From Desulfosporosinus nitroreducens (lineage in GTDB: Bacteria > Bacillota > Desulfitobacteriia > Desulfitobacteriales > Desulfitobacteriaceae): a stretch of DNA of 64,000 nucleotides. Below, in pieces: positions 25,400 through 32,635 of this stretch (its first letter is position 1; every line of letters begins with the position of its first letter). Position numbers and translations under genes: made by a program. The notes below the pieces were generated by a model. The model saw only the letters and a list, made by a program, of their open reading frames with translations, did not search any database and was not told the DNA's origin. The stretch covers positions 1 to 64,000 of the forward strand of contig NZ_JAMHFY010000001.1 of the NCBI RefSeq assembly GCF_023897015.1, read 5' to 3'.

Positions 25400-25489
25400 A
25401 TGTTTCGCAGACCATTTTTCTTCCCGTTTTTCAATCCGTTTTTCTTTCCGTTTTTCTTCCCATTCTTTATTCGTCGGCGACGTTGGTAG
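25400..25489 (+). CDS. 29-aa Phe/Pro-rich peptide
   Basis: The product is MFRRPFFFPFFNPFFFPFFF and then PFFIRRRRW: three to four repeats of P-F-F-x capped by Arg at both ends. GAAAGGGGGACC precedes the ATG. The repeat makes random origin unlikely. Phe/Pro-rich small proteins occur among spore coat components, but I do not recognise the family. Confidence 0.6.
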   Translation: MFRRPFFFPFFNPFFFPFFFPFFIRRRRW

Positions 25490-25589
25490 TATTAGGTAGA
25501 ATTCAATATTTAATTTATTTACCATATTGTTCCAACTCAACCAACATCTGAATATTATGTCCTATCTTTCGGCAAAGGAGGAAATGCAA

Positions 25590-25703
25590 ATGGCATTCGG
25601 TGGTGTTGATCTAGATGATTGCAGACCAAAAAAAAGTTTTGCAGGAATCGCTATAGTTGTCGTAATTATTCTTCTGCTTATTGCACTAGGAATCGTATTC
25701 TAA
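25590..25703 (+). CDS. YjcZ-like small spore-type protein, 37 aa
   Basis: An N-terminal polar segment (MAFGGVDLDDCRPKKSF) is followed by a membrane helix ending LLLIALGIVF. This C-terminal hydrophobic module matches the YjcZ-type sporulation proteins. AAAGGAGG precedes the ATG. The next gene, only 22 bases on, encodes a protein with the same C-terminal module, so they form a two-gene unit. Confidence 0.7.
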   Translation: MAFGGVDLDDCRPKKSFAGIAIVVVIILLLIALGIVF

Positions 25704-25725
25704 ATTTAAAAGGAGGTAATGATTA

Positions 25726-25875
25726 ATGTACGGAATGGGTTACGGTGGAATGGGTGGAGCATGTTGTCATCCACCAGCTACTTCTTATGGATATGGCGGC
25801 GACGGTCATGGTGTCGGTGTAGGAATCATTGCAATTGCAATTCTGATTCTTATTGCTTTAGGAGTTATTTTCTAA
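25726..25875 (+). CDS. YjcZ-like Gly/Tyr-rich spore-type protein, 49 aa
   Basis: The N-terminus is Gly/Tyr-rich (MYGMGYGGMGGACCHPPATS) and the C-terminus is a membrane helix ending ILILIALGVIF. This is the classic YjcZ-family layout of small sporulation-associated membrane proteins. AAAGGAGG precedes the ATG. The unit ends at the terminator 25893-25919. Confidence 0.8.
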   Translation: MYGMGYGGMGGACCHPPATSYGYGGDGHGVGVGIIAIAILILIALGVIF

Positions 25876-25892
25876 AAACATTTTTCTAATAG

Positions 25893-25919
25893 GGCTATCA
25901 TCTTTTAAAGGTGGTAGCC
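25893..25919 (+). terminator. End of the peptide gene cluster
   Basis: GGCTATCATC and GGTGGTAGCC form a 10-bp stem (with G-T pairs) followed by TTTTAATG. Confidence 0.75.
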
Positions 25920-25953
25920 TTTTAATGAGTCCTCTCCACTTTAAGAGAAATAG

Positions 25954-25980
25954 AAAAAGCGCTCCTTTCGGAACGCTTTC
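25954..25980 (-). terminator. End of the early transcript
   Basis: On the minus strand GAAAGCGTTCC-GAAA-GGAGCGCTTTTTC forms a stable hairpin with a T-run. It lies just after the late-regulator gene. Confidence 0.75.
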
Positions 25981-26028
25981 TAACAATACCATTATAGCTC
26001 AAAGAACTATCGCATTTCCTCTTCTCTT

Positions 26029-26430
26029 TTAAGCTAATAATCTCAATGCCTCAGCATGTATCTTGTGAATGTGCTGCCACGAATAATTCATATCAACAGC
26101 AATTTGCTCCCATGATAACAATTCAATATACCTGGTTCTAATCAGATAACACTCACGAGCCGGTAACGCTTTAATGGCTTCTTCAATTTTCATAAGTACC
26201 TTGGTCGACTCTGCAATCTGCTCGGCCAGTTTCTTACGGGCCGCTTCTATATCTGCTACAGCGTCGCCCACCTTATCACTTGTATTACCCTTGCCAACGA
26301 TGGCGTCATGCTTATTCTTCAGTTGTGTTGTGATCTTGGTGGCAGCCGCTCCTAACTCCATCAACTTATATTCTTGCTTAGTAATGTTTCGACGGATCCA
26401 GTAGTACTCACGGAGTTCTTGCTTAGTCAC
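26029..26430 (-). CDS. Late transcription regulator, sigma-70 region-4-like (ArpU/DUF1492 type)
   Basis: This protein of about 133 aa has a long coiled N-terminal part (about 20-90) and a C-terminal helix-turn-helix (YIELLSWEQIAVDMNYSWQH, then KIHAEALRLL) of the sigma-70 region 4 type. Proteins with this layout at the end of the early region activate late genes in Firmicute phages. A GTG at 26430 after GGAAGGGTGATC is preferred over the ATG at 26463. Confidence 0.75.
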   Translation of the reverse strand: MTKQELREYYWIRRNITKQEYKLMELGAAATKITTQLKNKHDAIVGKGNTSDKVGDAVADIEAARKKLAEQIAESTKVLMKIEEAIKALPARECYLIRTRYIELLSWEQIAVDMNYSWQHIHKIHAEALRLLA

Positions 26431-26434
26431 ACGA

Positions 26435-26908
26435 TCACCCTTCCGCAAAAGCATACTCATCAATTACCACAATGCCAGGACTCAACCCATCCAGTTGACG
26501 CCGACTCTCCCTGGGCCTCCATCGGCACCTTGGTCTGCGCTTCAATGGAGTGTTGTGGAGTTTGCGGAAGTTGTTTCGAGATGTGTGCCAATGCTTATTC
26601 CAACGCTCATGGAATGAATTGTCTAATTTTTCAGCGACAGATAATTGTTTCATGTCCAATGAGGCGGCCAATATCCCTATCGGTTCCTCATCCGTCTCTT
26701 CGTATTTAATAATAAATGTGCTCACAAATGCTTCGCACATTTTTTCCGCAGCTTCTTCGAATCCCACGCCAACAACCAACATTGCTTCTTTCGCTATTTC
26801 AAGCCATTGCAGATATTCACGTTTTAGATGTTCAAGCTGTTCATCATCGCTTTGTAGCTGCTCATTGAGATCACCTGTTATCACACTGCTATCTTGCACT
26901 CTTCCCAC
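26435..26908 (-). CDS. Hypothetical phage protein
   Basis: This protein of up to 157 aa has an acidic helical first half (LNEQLQSDDEQLEHLKREYL) and a basic, Arg-rich C-terminus (LKRRPRCRWRPRESRRQLDG). No family recognised. The start is uncertain: GTG at 26908 or one near 26884 that overlaps the HNH stop. It overlaps or abuts both neighbours and so is co-translated with the late regulator. Confidence 0.5.
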   Translation of the reverse strand: MGRVQDSSVITGDLNEQLQSDDEQLEHLKREYLQWLEIAKEAMLVVGVGFEEAAEKMCEAFVSTFIIKYEETDEEPIGILAASLDMKQLSVAEKLDNSFHERWNKHWHTSRNNFRKLHNTPLKRRPRCRWRPRESRRQLDGLSPGIVVIDEYAFAEG

Positions 26909-27282
26909 ACCCTCCGCTTCTCTTCTAACTCATCAAGTCTAAGAAGTATTCTCTGGTCTATAAAGCGCTTTAGCCTTAGCCGCTCCAATTCGTTCTGCTC
27001 GATCTTACTCATGTAGTAAGGGTATTTTTCTCTCTGCCACTGTTTCCAGTACTCACGCCAGAGTGCGGACTCATGAGGTCCTTCTTTCCCATGATGGTGT
27101 ACTTGGCATAATGTTACGATGTTCTCTACACATGCTACCCGGTCTCTAGCTTCACTTCTAAATTCAATGTGGTGATGGTCAACTTTATATGAGCTACAGC
27201 AACCAGGGTGCTGACACACACCCTGATCACGTTCGTCTACCTTTTTATAAGCATATTGGAGTAAAGTACTAAGGCTTGGCAA
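26881..27282 (-). CDS. HNH endonuclease, early region
   Basis: This 133-aa protein has a full HNH core: CQHPGC (about 23-28), VDHHHIEFRSEA and ENIVTLCQVHHHGKEG, followed by a long basic helix. The start is a TTG behind GAGGTGAGG. It may be a homing or recombination nuclease. It is not similar in its flanks to the HNH at 23913. Confidence 0.85.
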   Translation of the reverse strand: MPSLSTLLQYAYKKVDERDQGVCQHPGCCSSYKVDHHHIEFRSEARDRVACVENIVTLCQVHHHGKEGPHESALWREYWKQWQREKYPYYMSKIEQNELERLRLKRFIDQRILLRLDELEEKRRVWEECKIAV

Positions 27283-27319
27283 CTACCTCACCTCGCTTTA
27301 TCCACATTTCATTAACAGG

Positions 27320-27544
27320 TTATCCACAAGAACTTATTGCCTGGCGAAGCCTCTTGTTTCTTGATATAACTTTATCTGTCCATCTAAACTTCTGTTTAAA
27401 TTCTTGATAACTATCATTATCCCAGCCAACCATAATGCCGTAGATCCATGCACTTCTTTTGTCTGCTCCCCAATCTCGAACATCAAACACGATAGCATCA
27501 TGGACTGACTCATGGGCCTCTTGTAAATCACTCTTTACACTCAT
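27320..27544 (-). CDS. Hypothetical phage protein
   Basis: This protein of about 74 aa begins MSVKSDLQEAHESVHDAIVF and contains WIYGIMVGWDNDSYQEFKQK; it is soluble and helical. The ATG at 27544 overlaps the preceding stop (ATGA). Family not recognised, though similar short proteins are frequent in Clostridia prophages. Confidence 0.6.
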   Translation of the reverse strand: MSVKSDLQEAHESVHDAIVFDVRDWGADKRSAWIYGIMVGWDNDSYQEFKQKFRWTDKVISRNKRLRQAISSCG

Positions 27545-27750
27545 CCGCACTGGCTCCAACCACACTGCAGGCAATGCATACAGCCGCTCGCCCTGACCGT
27601 CTTACCTCCGCACTCCTTACATCCTTGGCCAAAACTCATATAAAAACAATGTCCTTTCCATTTTGGGTTTTTCTCTATTTTTAAGTTACGGCATTCACTA
27701 GTATCCTTGATATCTGATTTGGTGCAGAAATAATCACCGCACTTAAGCAC
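27541..27750 (-). CDS. Zinc-ribbon-like phage protein
   Basis: This 69-aa protein has nine cysteines, with CKECGGK and CMHCLQCGW forming a likely zinc ribbon at the C-terminus. The GTG start overlaps the end of the 42-aa Cys-rich gene. Probably a DNA- or protein-binding accessory factor. Confidence 0.6.
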   Translation of the reverse strand: MLKCGDYFCTKSDIKDTSECRNLKIEKNPKWKGHCFYMSFGQGCKECGGKTVRASGCMHCLQCGWSQCG

Positions 27751-27871
27751 CTTTCTTACCTCCGATCCTCACCCATCTACAGTCATCGATGCGAACATAT
27801 CCGCACTTATCCTTTTCTTTGCATGATTTACACTGGCAAGGTCCATCTTTACACTTTCGGCAGTTACACAA
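27743..27871 (-). CDS. Cys-rich 42-aa protein with TTG start
   Basis: A TTG codon 8 bases after GGAGGT, inside the end of the preceding gene, opens a frame with eight cysteines in 42 residues (CNCRKCKDGPCQCKSCKEKD). CxC and CxxC spacing suggests metal binding. Its stop overlaps the next gene (GTGCTTAA). The tight overlaps on both sides support it as real. Confidence 0.55.
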   Translation of the reverse strand: MCNCRKCKDGPCQCKSCKEKDKCGYVRIDDCRWVRIGGKKGA

Positions 27872-28070
27872 TATCTAGTACCTCCAACCTCTTCAGTACG
27901 ATTTCCTCATCCATGAACCAATTAGTGATTGTTTTGATAATAAACCTCAGTCGCCGCTCATCAATGATCACTGCATCTGATCTTTTAGAGCTAAATGTTA
28001 GCTTGTTTTCCTCGGTATTTTCACCCGAGTAAAATTGACCGTTTAAGACTACGATTGCTTTCATTCGCAA
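27864..28070 (-). CDS. Hypothetical phage protein, 68 aa
   Basis: The product begins MRMKAIVVLNGQFYSGENTE and ends DEEIVLKRLEVLDIV. It is short and mixed alpha/beta with no recognised family. Coupled to the Cys-rich gene downstream by overlap. Confidence 0.5.
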   Translation of the reverse strand: MRMKAIVVLNGQFYSGENTEENKLTFSSKRSDAVIIDERRLRFIIKTITNWFMDEEIVLKRLEVLDIV

Positions 28071-28343
28071 TCACAACATTTTCTCACGTTGTTTCCTCCA
28101 CTCTTCATCCTCTAACATTGCATCTCTAATATCTCCCTCGCCATATCCATCTCTAGCAAACTCAGGATTCTTAACTAAAAAATCTTTACACTTGATGCAT
28201 AGGTATTCCGCTCCAAAATTGCCTTCGTATACTCCTGCTATATAAAAACAATTTGATCCAGTTGGTATTTTCCCCCTACATCCGAAGCATCTGTGATTTT
28301 TCTTCGTCTTTTTTACTTGACGCTCGTTGTAGAAGTCACTCAC
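28071..28343 (-). CDS. Zinc-finger phage protein
   Basis: This 90-aa protein carries HRCFGCRGKIPTGSNCFY and LCIKCKDF, two CxxC knuckles typical of a treble-clef finger. The C-terminus is a charged helix. The start is a GTG after GGAGGGATTTGGA. Function unknown; probably nucleic-acid binding. Confidence 0.65.
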   Translation of the reverse strand: MSDFYNERQVKKTKKNHRCFGCRGKIPTGSNCFYIAGVYEGNFGAEYLCIKCKDFLVKNPEFARDGYGEGDIRDAMLEDEEWRKQREKML

Positions 28344-28387
28344 TCCAAATCCCTCCTACCCCGTTCAGATACATCCAGAAGCTACTG

Positions 28388-28615
28388 TCAGCTATTCCTA
28401 GCCGCTCGTAGCGCACATTCAGTACAAGCGGCAGTACATCCCTCTTCCATAACGACCTGACGTAAAAGTTCTGACTCCCAACACTCAGATCCGCACACTG
28501 GGCAAGATACGAGCTTCCAATCTGGCATATGACTAGCATCCGGAATATTTTTCTTTAATGGCATACAGGCTATGCCTCCGTCTCCAAGGTTGTGTTGCCA
28601 AATCCTTGTATTCAT
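28388..28615 (-). CDS. Zinc-finger phage protein
   Basis: This 75-aa protein has CPVCGSECWE and CTAACTECALRAARNS, two Cys pairs of a zinc ribbon. It starts at an ATG overlapping the ASCH gene stop. An alternative frame in the same DNA (28336-28539) lacks any such pattern and is rejected. Confidence 0.65.
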   Translation of the reverse strand: MNTRIWQHNLGDGGIACMPLKKNIPDASHMPDWKLVSCPVCGSECWESELLRQVVMEEGCTAACTECALRAARNS

Positions 28616-29049
28616 GGCACTACCTCAATTCCAGGCCGCATTTTCCAATTCCAAAAGCCTTGTGACCCATTTGCAAGAATAGGCGATTTAAAATGTTTTA
28701 CGTCTTCAAATATCCATGCATAGCGACCAAGGGTATAGTCACCAAGAAGTAGCTCAATCGGATCCAATGTTTCTAGGAACACTTCGTCAATTAGTTTGCA
28801 ATCCACTAAATTCCCAACGGCCAATATATATCCAAATGGGAGCCTTTCTAGTGAGAACGGGTATAACAGGTTATTAATAACCGTGATGGATTTTGGATGA
28901 ATGAGCTTTTTGACCTCGTTGAATGGCTTCTTTGCAGAATGTATAGCAACCGCTTCCCTGATATTAGTGCTCCAGCTCCGTGTCTCAATCTTCTTGTGGC
29001 GCTCTGCTATCAATGTTGCCCAAGGTTGCCATACTGTTAGCGCTTTCAT
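28612..29049 (-). CDS. ASCH domain protein
   Basis: This 145-aa protein begins MKALTVWQPWATLIAERHKK and has KIETRSWST, characteristic of ASCH (PUA-like) domains that bind RNA or modified nucleotides. Later GYILAVGNLVDCKLID and GRYAWIFEDVKHF complete the fold. It is common in phages and may act on transcripts or modified bases; the substrate is unknown. Confidence 0.85.
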   Translation of the reverse strand: MKALTVWQPWATLIAERHKKIETRSWSTNIREAVAIHSAKKPFNEVKKLIHPKSITVINNLLYPFSLERLPFGYILAVGNLVDCKLIDEVFLETLDPIELLLGDYTLGRYAWIFEDVKHFKSPILANGSQGFWNWKMRPGIEVVP

Positions 29050-29065
29050 TTCTAAAACCTCCTGT

Positions 29066-29653
29066 TTAGACGATTCCGCTCAATAGTAGTATCATTTGGC
29101 TAGTCGCAGATACTCGATATTTCTCAAGCTCTTCAGGCTTAATGTATCTGCGACCGTATATTCTTTTCATGTCACGCCATATATCCCATGGAATTCTAAA
29201 GTAGGATTGGAACTTGAAGGATACGAGAACAAAAGTAAATGCTCCAAGCTTATGGTGCTTTTCAAGTCCGTCAAGTTGTTCCTGTGTAAGTCTGCTTCGC
29301 TCAATGCGGTCTCCGTCAGTATGTTTAGCTTCGAACACTATGGCACGTCCACCATTGATTGTGCCTTTATAATCAGGTTGTGCCGCCTTTTCAAAGCAGG
29401 CTATAAATTTACCAGGCTGTCTCGGCATTGGCTTGAGTACTTTCATCGGTTCAGGCGTCTTTTCGATGTGAGCAATATCTCGGTCGTAATAAAAGTCACA
29501 GGCTGAGGTAATCAGATTTTCAAAGTATTCACCAACAATCTTTGACCGCTTGCCTTGCAGTTGACGTCGTGGATCCTTGCAGCGTTTCATGGCTTCGTAA
29601 GCGGTCGGATCGTTATATCCCTCGGAATTCTTGCGATGGTCTTTATTCACTAA
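29066..29653 (-). CDS. Holliday-junction resolvase, RecU-like
   Basis: This protein of about 195 aa has the RecU catalytic pattern: ITSACDFYYDRDIAHIEKTP, QPDYKGTINGGRAIVFEAKH (Asp, Glu and Lys of a PD-ExK nuclease) and LTQEQLDGLEKHHKLGAFTF. It resolves branched replication and recombination intermediates before packaging. A GTG at 29653 six bases after GGAGGTG is preferred to the TTG at 29668. It follows ssb. Confidence 0.85.
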   Translation of the reverse strand, partial: LVNKDHRKNSEGYNDPTAYEAMKRCKDPRRQLQGKRSKIVGEYFENLITSACDFYYDRDIAHIEKTPEPMKVLKPMPRQPGKFIACFEKAAQPDYKGTINGGRAIVFEAKHTDGDRIERSRLTQEQLDGLEKHHKLGAFTFVLVSFKFQSYFRIPWDIWRDMKRIYGRRYIKPEELEKYRVSATSQMILLLSGIV

Positions 29654-29664
29654 GCTCACCTCCA

Positions 29665-30066
29665 TCAAAATGGAATATCGTCATCCAAATTTACTTCACG
29701 CCCCAATGAGCTCATCCCACCAGTGCTACCGCTCCCACTGTCCTTAGGACTCAAGAACCTTACATCCTCGGCGATGACCTCAGTAACCCATCGCTTTTGA
29801 CCGTCTGGAGCGGTATATGAACGTACTTGGATTCGACCGTCCACCGCGGCTAACTTTCCTTTGGCCAGATAATTTGCACAGAGTTCGGCAAGTTGTCGAT
29901 AGACCACACAATTGATAAAATCAGTGTCTCTATTTCCCTGGGCATTTTTGAAATTACGATCAATCGCTAGTGTAAAATTGGCGACCGCTACACCTGTTGG
30001 CGTATAACGCAATTCTGGGTCTTTCGTCAAACGGCCAATCAAAACAACTCGATTCAACAATGTCAA
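29665..30066 (-). CDS. ssb: Single-stranded DNA-binding protein
   Basis: This 133-aa OB-fold protein ([20 protein letters not shown]) has the conserved partner-binding tip DDDIPF at the C-terminus. The linker is shorter than in host Ssb. It coats single strands during phage replication and recruits partners through the tip. It lies between an HTH gene and recU. Confidence 0.95.
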   Translation of the reverse strand: MTLLNRVVLIGRLTKDPELRYTPTGVAVANFTLAIDRNFKNAQGNRDTDFINCVVYRQLAELCANYLAKGKLAAVDGRIQVRSYTAPDGQKRWVTEVIAEDVRFLSPKDSGSGSTGGMSSLGREVNLDDDIPF

Positions 30067-30075
30067 AACTCCTTT

Positions 30076-30492
30076 TTACCAATCCGCAAAGGAATTGCGC
30101 CTTTTTTCATTTGACTTTGCGACAGCTTCGGTCCATGTAATTCCCTTTTTAATTCCGACAAACTCCAATCCTTCATAACCAGGTTGGCAGGGCTGATAAT
30201 CAGGAGTAAGCTTGAAAACTTTTACCTCGTTAGCTGAACAACTTTCAGCAACTAAAGCATCTATTGCGGCCCTCACACTCTTAGGATCTGTTTTTATGCG
30301 GTCCGTTCTAGTGGTGATTTCCTTTTTCCCTGCCTTGATCCACCTAAGATGCGCATGTAAGGTGCTAACATGTAAGCCTAGTGATTCAGCTAAGGCCTTA
30401 TTATCCCCATGACTCTTAACCGCTTTCTCGTAATCTTCTATCGTCGGTAGTAAGTCGCGTAGCTTTTGACGACCGCTTATTGGTTTTTGCAT
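30076..30492 (-). CDS. HTH-containing phage protein
   Basis: This protein of about 138 aa begins MQKPISGRQKLRDLLPTIED. Residues about 30-52 (NKALAESLGLHVSTLHAHLR) form a likely helix-turn-helix; the rest has no recognised family. The ATG at 30492 follows GGAGGGAGCT. Possibly a replication or regulatory accessory, placed between the initiator and ssb. Confidence 0.6.
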   Translation of the reverse strand: MQKPISGRQKLRDLLPTIEDYEKAVKSHGDNKALAESLGLHVSTLHAHLRWIKAGKKEITTRTDRIKTDPKSVRAAIDALVAESCSANEVKVFKLTPDYQPCQPGYEGLEFVGIKKGITWTEAVAKSNEKRRNSFADW

Positions 30493-30515
30493 AGCTCCCT
30501 CCTGTTCGTAAGATT

Positions 30516-31457
30516 TCACAGGTAAAATGCATCGTACTTCCCGGTCCTTGGTGGTTCCGGAGGCTTATCTCCCGGATCTTTATTACGCTTGTGTACTTTT
30601 TTACGCTCAGCATCTCGAGTCAAAACATGATCGACTGTTAGGACACCGGCCTCTCGCCAGTCGGCCAAGACAGTACTCAGATAGAATTTATTGCGAACAC
30701 TGGCATTGTCGCACTGTTTCAAAGCTTCGATGACCACTGCATCCGGATCTGGGCTTCCTCGTGTTGAAAACTCATCGCACCATGCAACGATACCCTCAGC
30801 TTCACCAGGGGAAATCGGTCGCCCCCATTTCTCTTGCGCCCAGTCGACCGCTCGCGTTCCTATAGCCATGGAGCGGTTATCCTCGGTCCTAGATCCGATT
30901 TTGCTCAATTCGTTCACGGTTTGCGCCGTTTTGGATACGCTTTCCTCGGATTCGTTCACAACTGTTTCAATTTCTTCACGCGCGTTATTGTTGTTGTTAA
31001 TAACTGAAGGTGGAGGCGTAGGTGTAAGTGAAGGTGAAGGTGAAGGTTCGTTTTCTCGCGATTCCTCGCGCAACTCCGCGCAATCTAGCGTAATCGGTGG
31101 AGCGGGGTATTTTGACTCGTCAACATTTCTTTTCTCTTTACGAATATGAGTCTGATATTTGAACCATTTATCATGAGGAACAGACATGTATGGTTTGCCT
31201 GATACCTCATATAATTTGACAAGGCCAACGTCGTGATATAAACGTAAAGCAGTTCCTATTGATTCTGCAGTGATCATGTCATTACAAGGAAAGACTTTAG
31301 CTTTAAGCATTTTTGATTTAGCCTCAGCCCTTCCCCAGTCATCCAAGGCAGTCAAGATCCAAGGCCAGATTAAGGCTGCTAATGGATTATGCTCAGCAAC
31401 AGTAATCAAACTTTCATCAATGCTTATATCACTGGTGACAAAAACCTTCCTGCCCAA
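30516..31457 (-). CDS. DnaD-type replication initiation protein
   Basis: This 313-aa protein has an N-terminal winged-helix part (about 1-100), a low-complexity linker rich in Ser, Pro and Asn (about 130-170), and a DnaD-like C-terminal helical domain (about 205-285) with FYLSTVLADWREAGV near its end. Phage proteins of this type open the origin and load helicase. No separate helicase loader is visible. Start is TTG after AAGGTGG. Confidence 0.75.
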   Translation of the reverse strand: MGRKVFVTSDISIDESLITVAEHNPLAALIWPWILTALDDWGRAEAKSKMLKAKVFPCNDMITAESIGTALRLYHDVGLVKLYEVSGKPYMSVPHDKWFKYQTHIRKEKRNVDESKYPAPPITLDCAELREESRENEPSPSPSLTPTPPPSVINNNNNAREEIETVVNESEESVSKTAQTVNELSKIGSRTEDNRSMAIGTRAVDWAQEKWGRPISPGEAEGIVAWCDEFSTRGSPDPDAVVIEALKQCDNASVRNKFYLSTVLADWREAGVLTVDHVLTRDAERKKVHKRNKDPGDKPPEPPRTGKYDAFYL

Positions 31458-31488
31458 TTTTCCACCTTCTTATTTTTGAATAGATTTA

Positions 31489-32601
31489 TTACAGTTTCTC
31501 TGACATTTTCCCAATTAGACCCTTGACCGCATTCTTGTACTTCTCTTTCCCTTCATCTTCGATCTCGTCTAAGACTCGCAGAAGATCTCCAAATCCTTTT
31601 ACTAACGAGTCAAAATGAAGTTTGAATCTGATGGTCGCCGTGCTGATTGGCTGAGATCCCTTGGCTTCTAGCTCCTTGTTTCTTTTTCTTAGCTCATTTA
31701 GCTCTCGTTCAACTTCTTCAGGTACTTTCTCAATGACCGGTGCAGCTGAAACTTCAATCGGCTCTTTAAGTTGCCGCTCAAGTTCCTCGATTTTGTGCTG
31801 GGCCATGGTGAGTTCACTGTCGCTTTTGACAAGTGATTCAGATAGTCGATCAATCTCATCATTATTCCCTGAATCTTGGGCTTCAGAGAGTAATCTTTTG
31901 GTCTCAGAGATGGACAATCCCAATCGGTCAATCTCTTGTTTGGATTTCTCTTTCTCTTTTTCTAGGGCATCCTGAAGTCTCTTAACATCGGCCTGAGTAT
32001 CACGAAGCATTTTATCTGCAGTCATTAACTCAGATTCAATACTTTGTTTTTCATCGAGCAATTTTCTAGCTTCATCGGCCTTCTCATCCGCTAAGCGTTT
32101 AGCATCATCAGTAATACCTTTATCTTTGCCCCATGCTACTTCCAGTTCCATTACTTTGGCCTCAAGTTCTTGCTTCTCCTTAATTGCTTGTTGCAGTTCT
32201 CTAGTAGTCATATTGTCGATGTCATGATCATGAATGAATGTTTCCCGCTCGTTTTGAGGAATTCCGAGCAACGCAACCGCTTGGGTATAACTCAAATTAG
32301 CAAGCGCTTGCGATTTTGCGTTATCGCAGAAAAAGGTTATCTGCGACGAACCGTAATCCGTAAAAATCCTCATGAGGTTATTGGCCGTTCTTTGGGAATA
32401 GGCGACAGACTTTTCTAACCATTCACCCCACTCACCATGCCCGATCATGGTCTTGGCTTCCGTTAGCCGACGGCCTATTTCAATGCTGTTGAATAGGAAA
32501 ATTTTGCGGGTCTGTTCTTTGATACTGTTGATCTCTACAGCAATCATTTCAGGTGTTCTATCTACGGACAGATTCTTATCCATCATTAGAATTTCGTTCA
32601 A
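31489..32601 (-). CDS. DUF3102 coiled-coil protein
   Basis: The N-terminal 130 residues (EQTRKIFLFNSIEIGRRLTE, YSQRTANNLMRIF, SYTQAVALLGIPQNERETFI) match DUF3102, frequent in Firmicute prophages and conjugative elements. A long coiled coil (about 130-310) and a short globular end follow. A TTG at 32601 behind GGGAGGG is likely; the frame reaches 32616. The gene contains palindrome copy C (32300-32311) within SQALANL. Function unknown. Confidence 0.75.
   Translation of the reverse strand: MNEILMMDKNLSVDRTPEMIAVEINSIKEQTRKIFLFNSIEIGRRLTEAKTMIGHGEWGEWLEKSVAYSQRTANNLMRIFTDYGSSQITFFCDNAKSQALANLSYTQAVALLGIPQNERETFIHDHDIDNMTTRELQQAIKEKQELEAKVMELEVAWGKDKGITDDAKRLADEKADEARKLLDEKQSIESELMTADKMLRDTQADVKRLQDALEKEKEKSKQEIDRLGLSISETKRLLSEAQDSGNNDEIDRLSESLVKSDSELTMAQHKIEELERQLKEPIEVSAAPVIEKVPEEVERELNELRKRNKELEAKGSQPISTATIRFKLHFDSLVKGFGDLLRVLDEIEDEGKEKYKNAVKGLIGKMSEKL
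32300..32311. repeat. GCAAGCGCTTGC palindrome, copy C
   Basis: The same 12-bp palindrome as at 8473 and 45906, with nearly the same flanks (CAAATTAGCAAGCGCTTGCG, continuing ATT), here inside the DUF3102 coding sequence. Confidence 0.75.
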
Positions 32602-32635
32602 AATGTTCCCTCCCACGTTTATTTAAAACAAATAT

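Noticed and set aside
28336..28539. 67-codon minus-strand frame overlapping the zinc-finger gene
   Set aside because: The overlapping frame at 28388-28615 has CxxC pairs and start coupling; this one has no conserved pattern.
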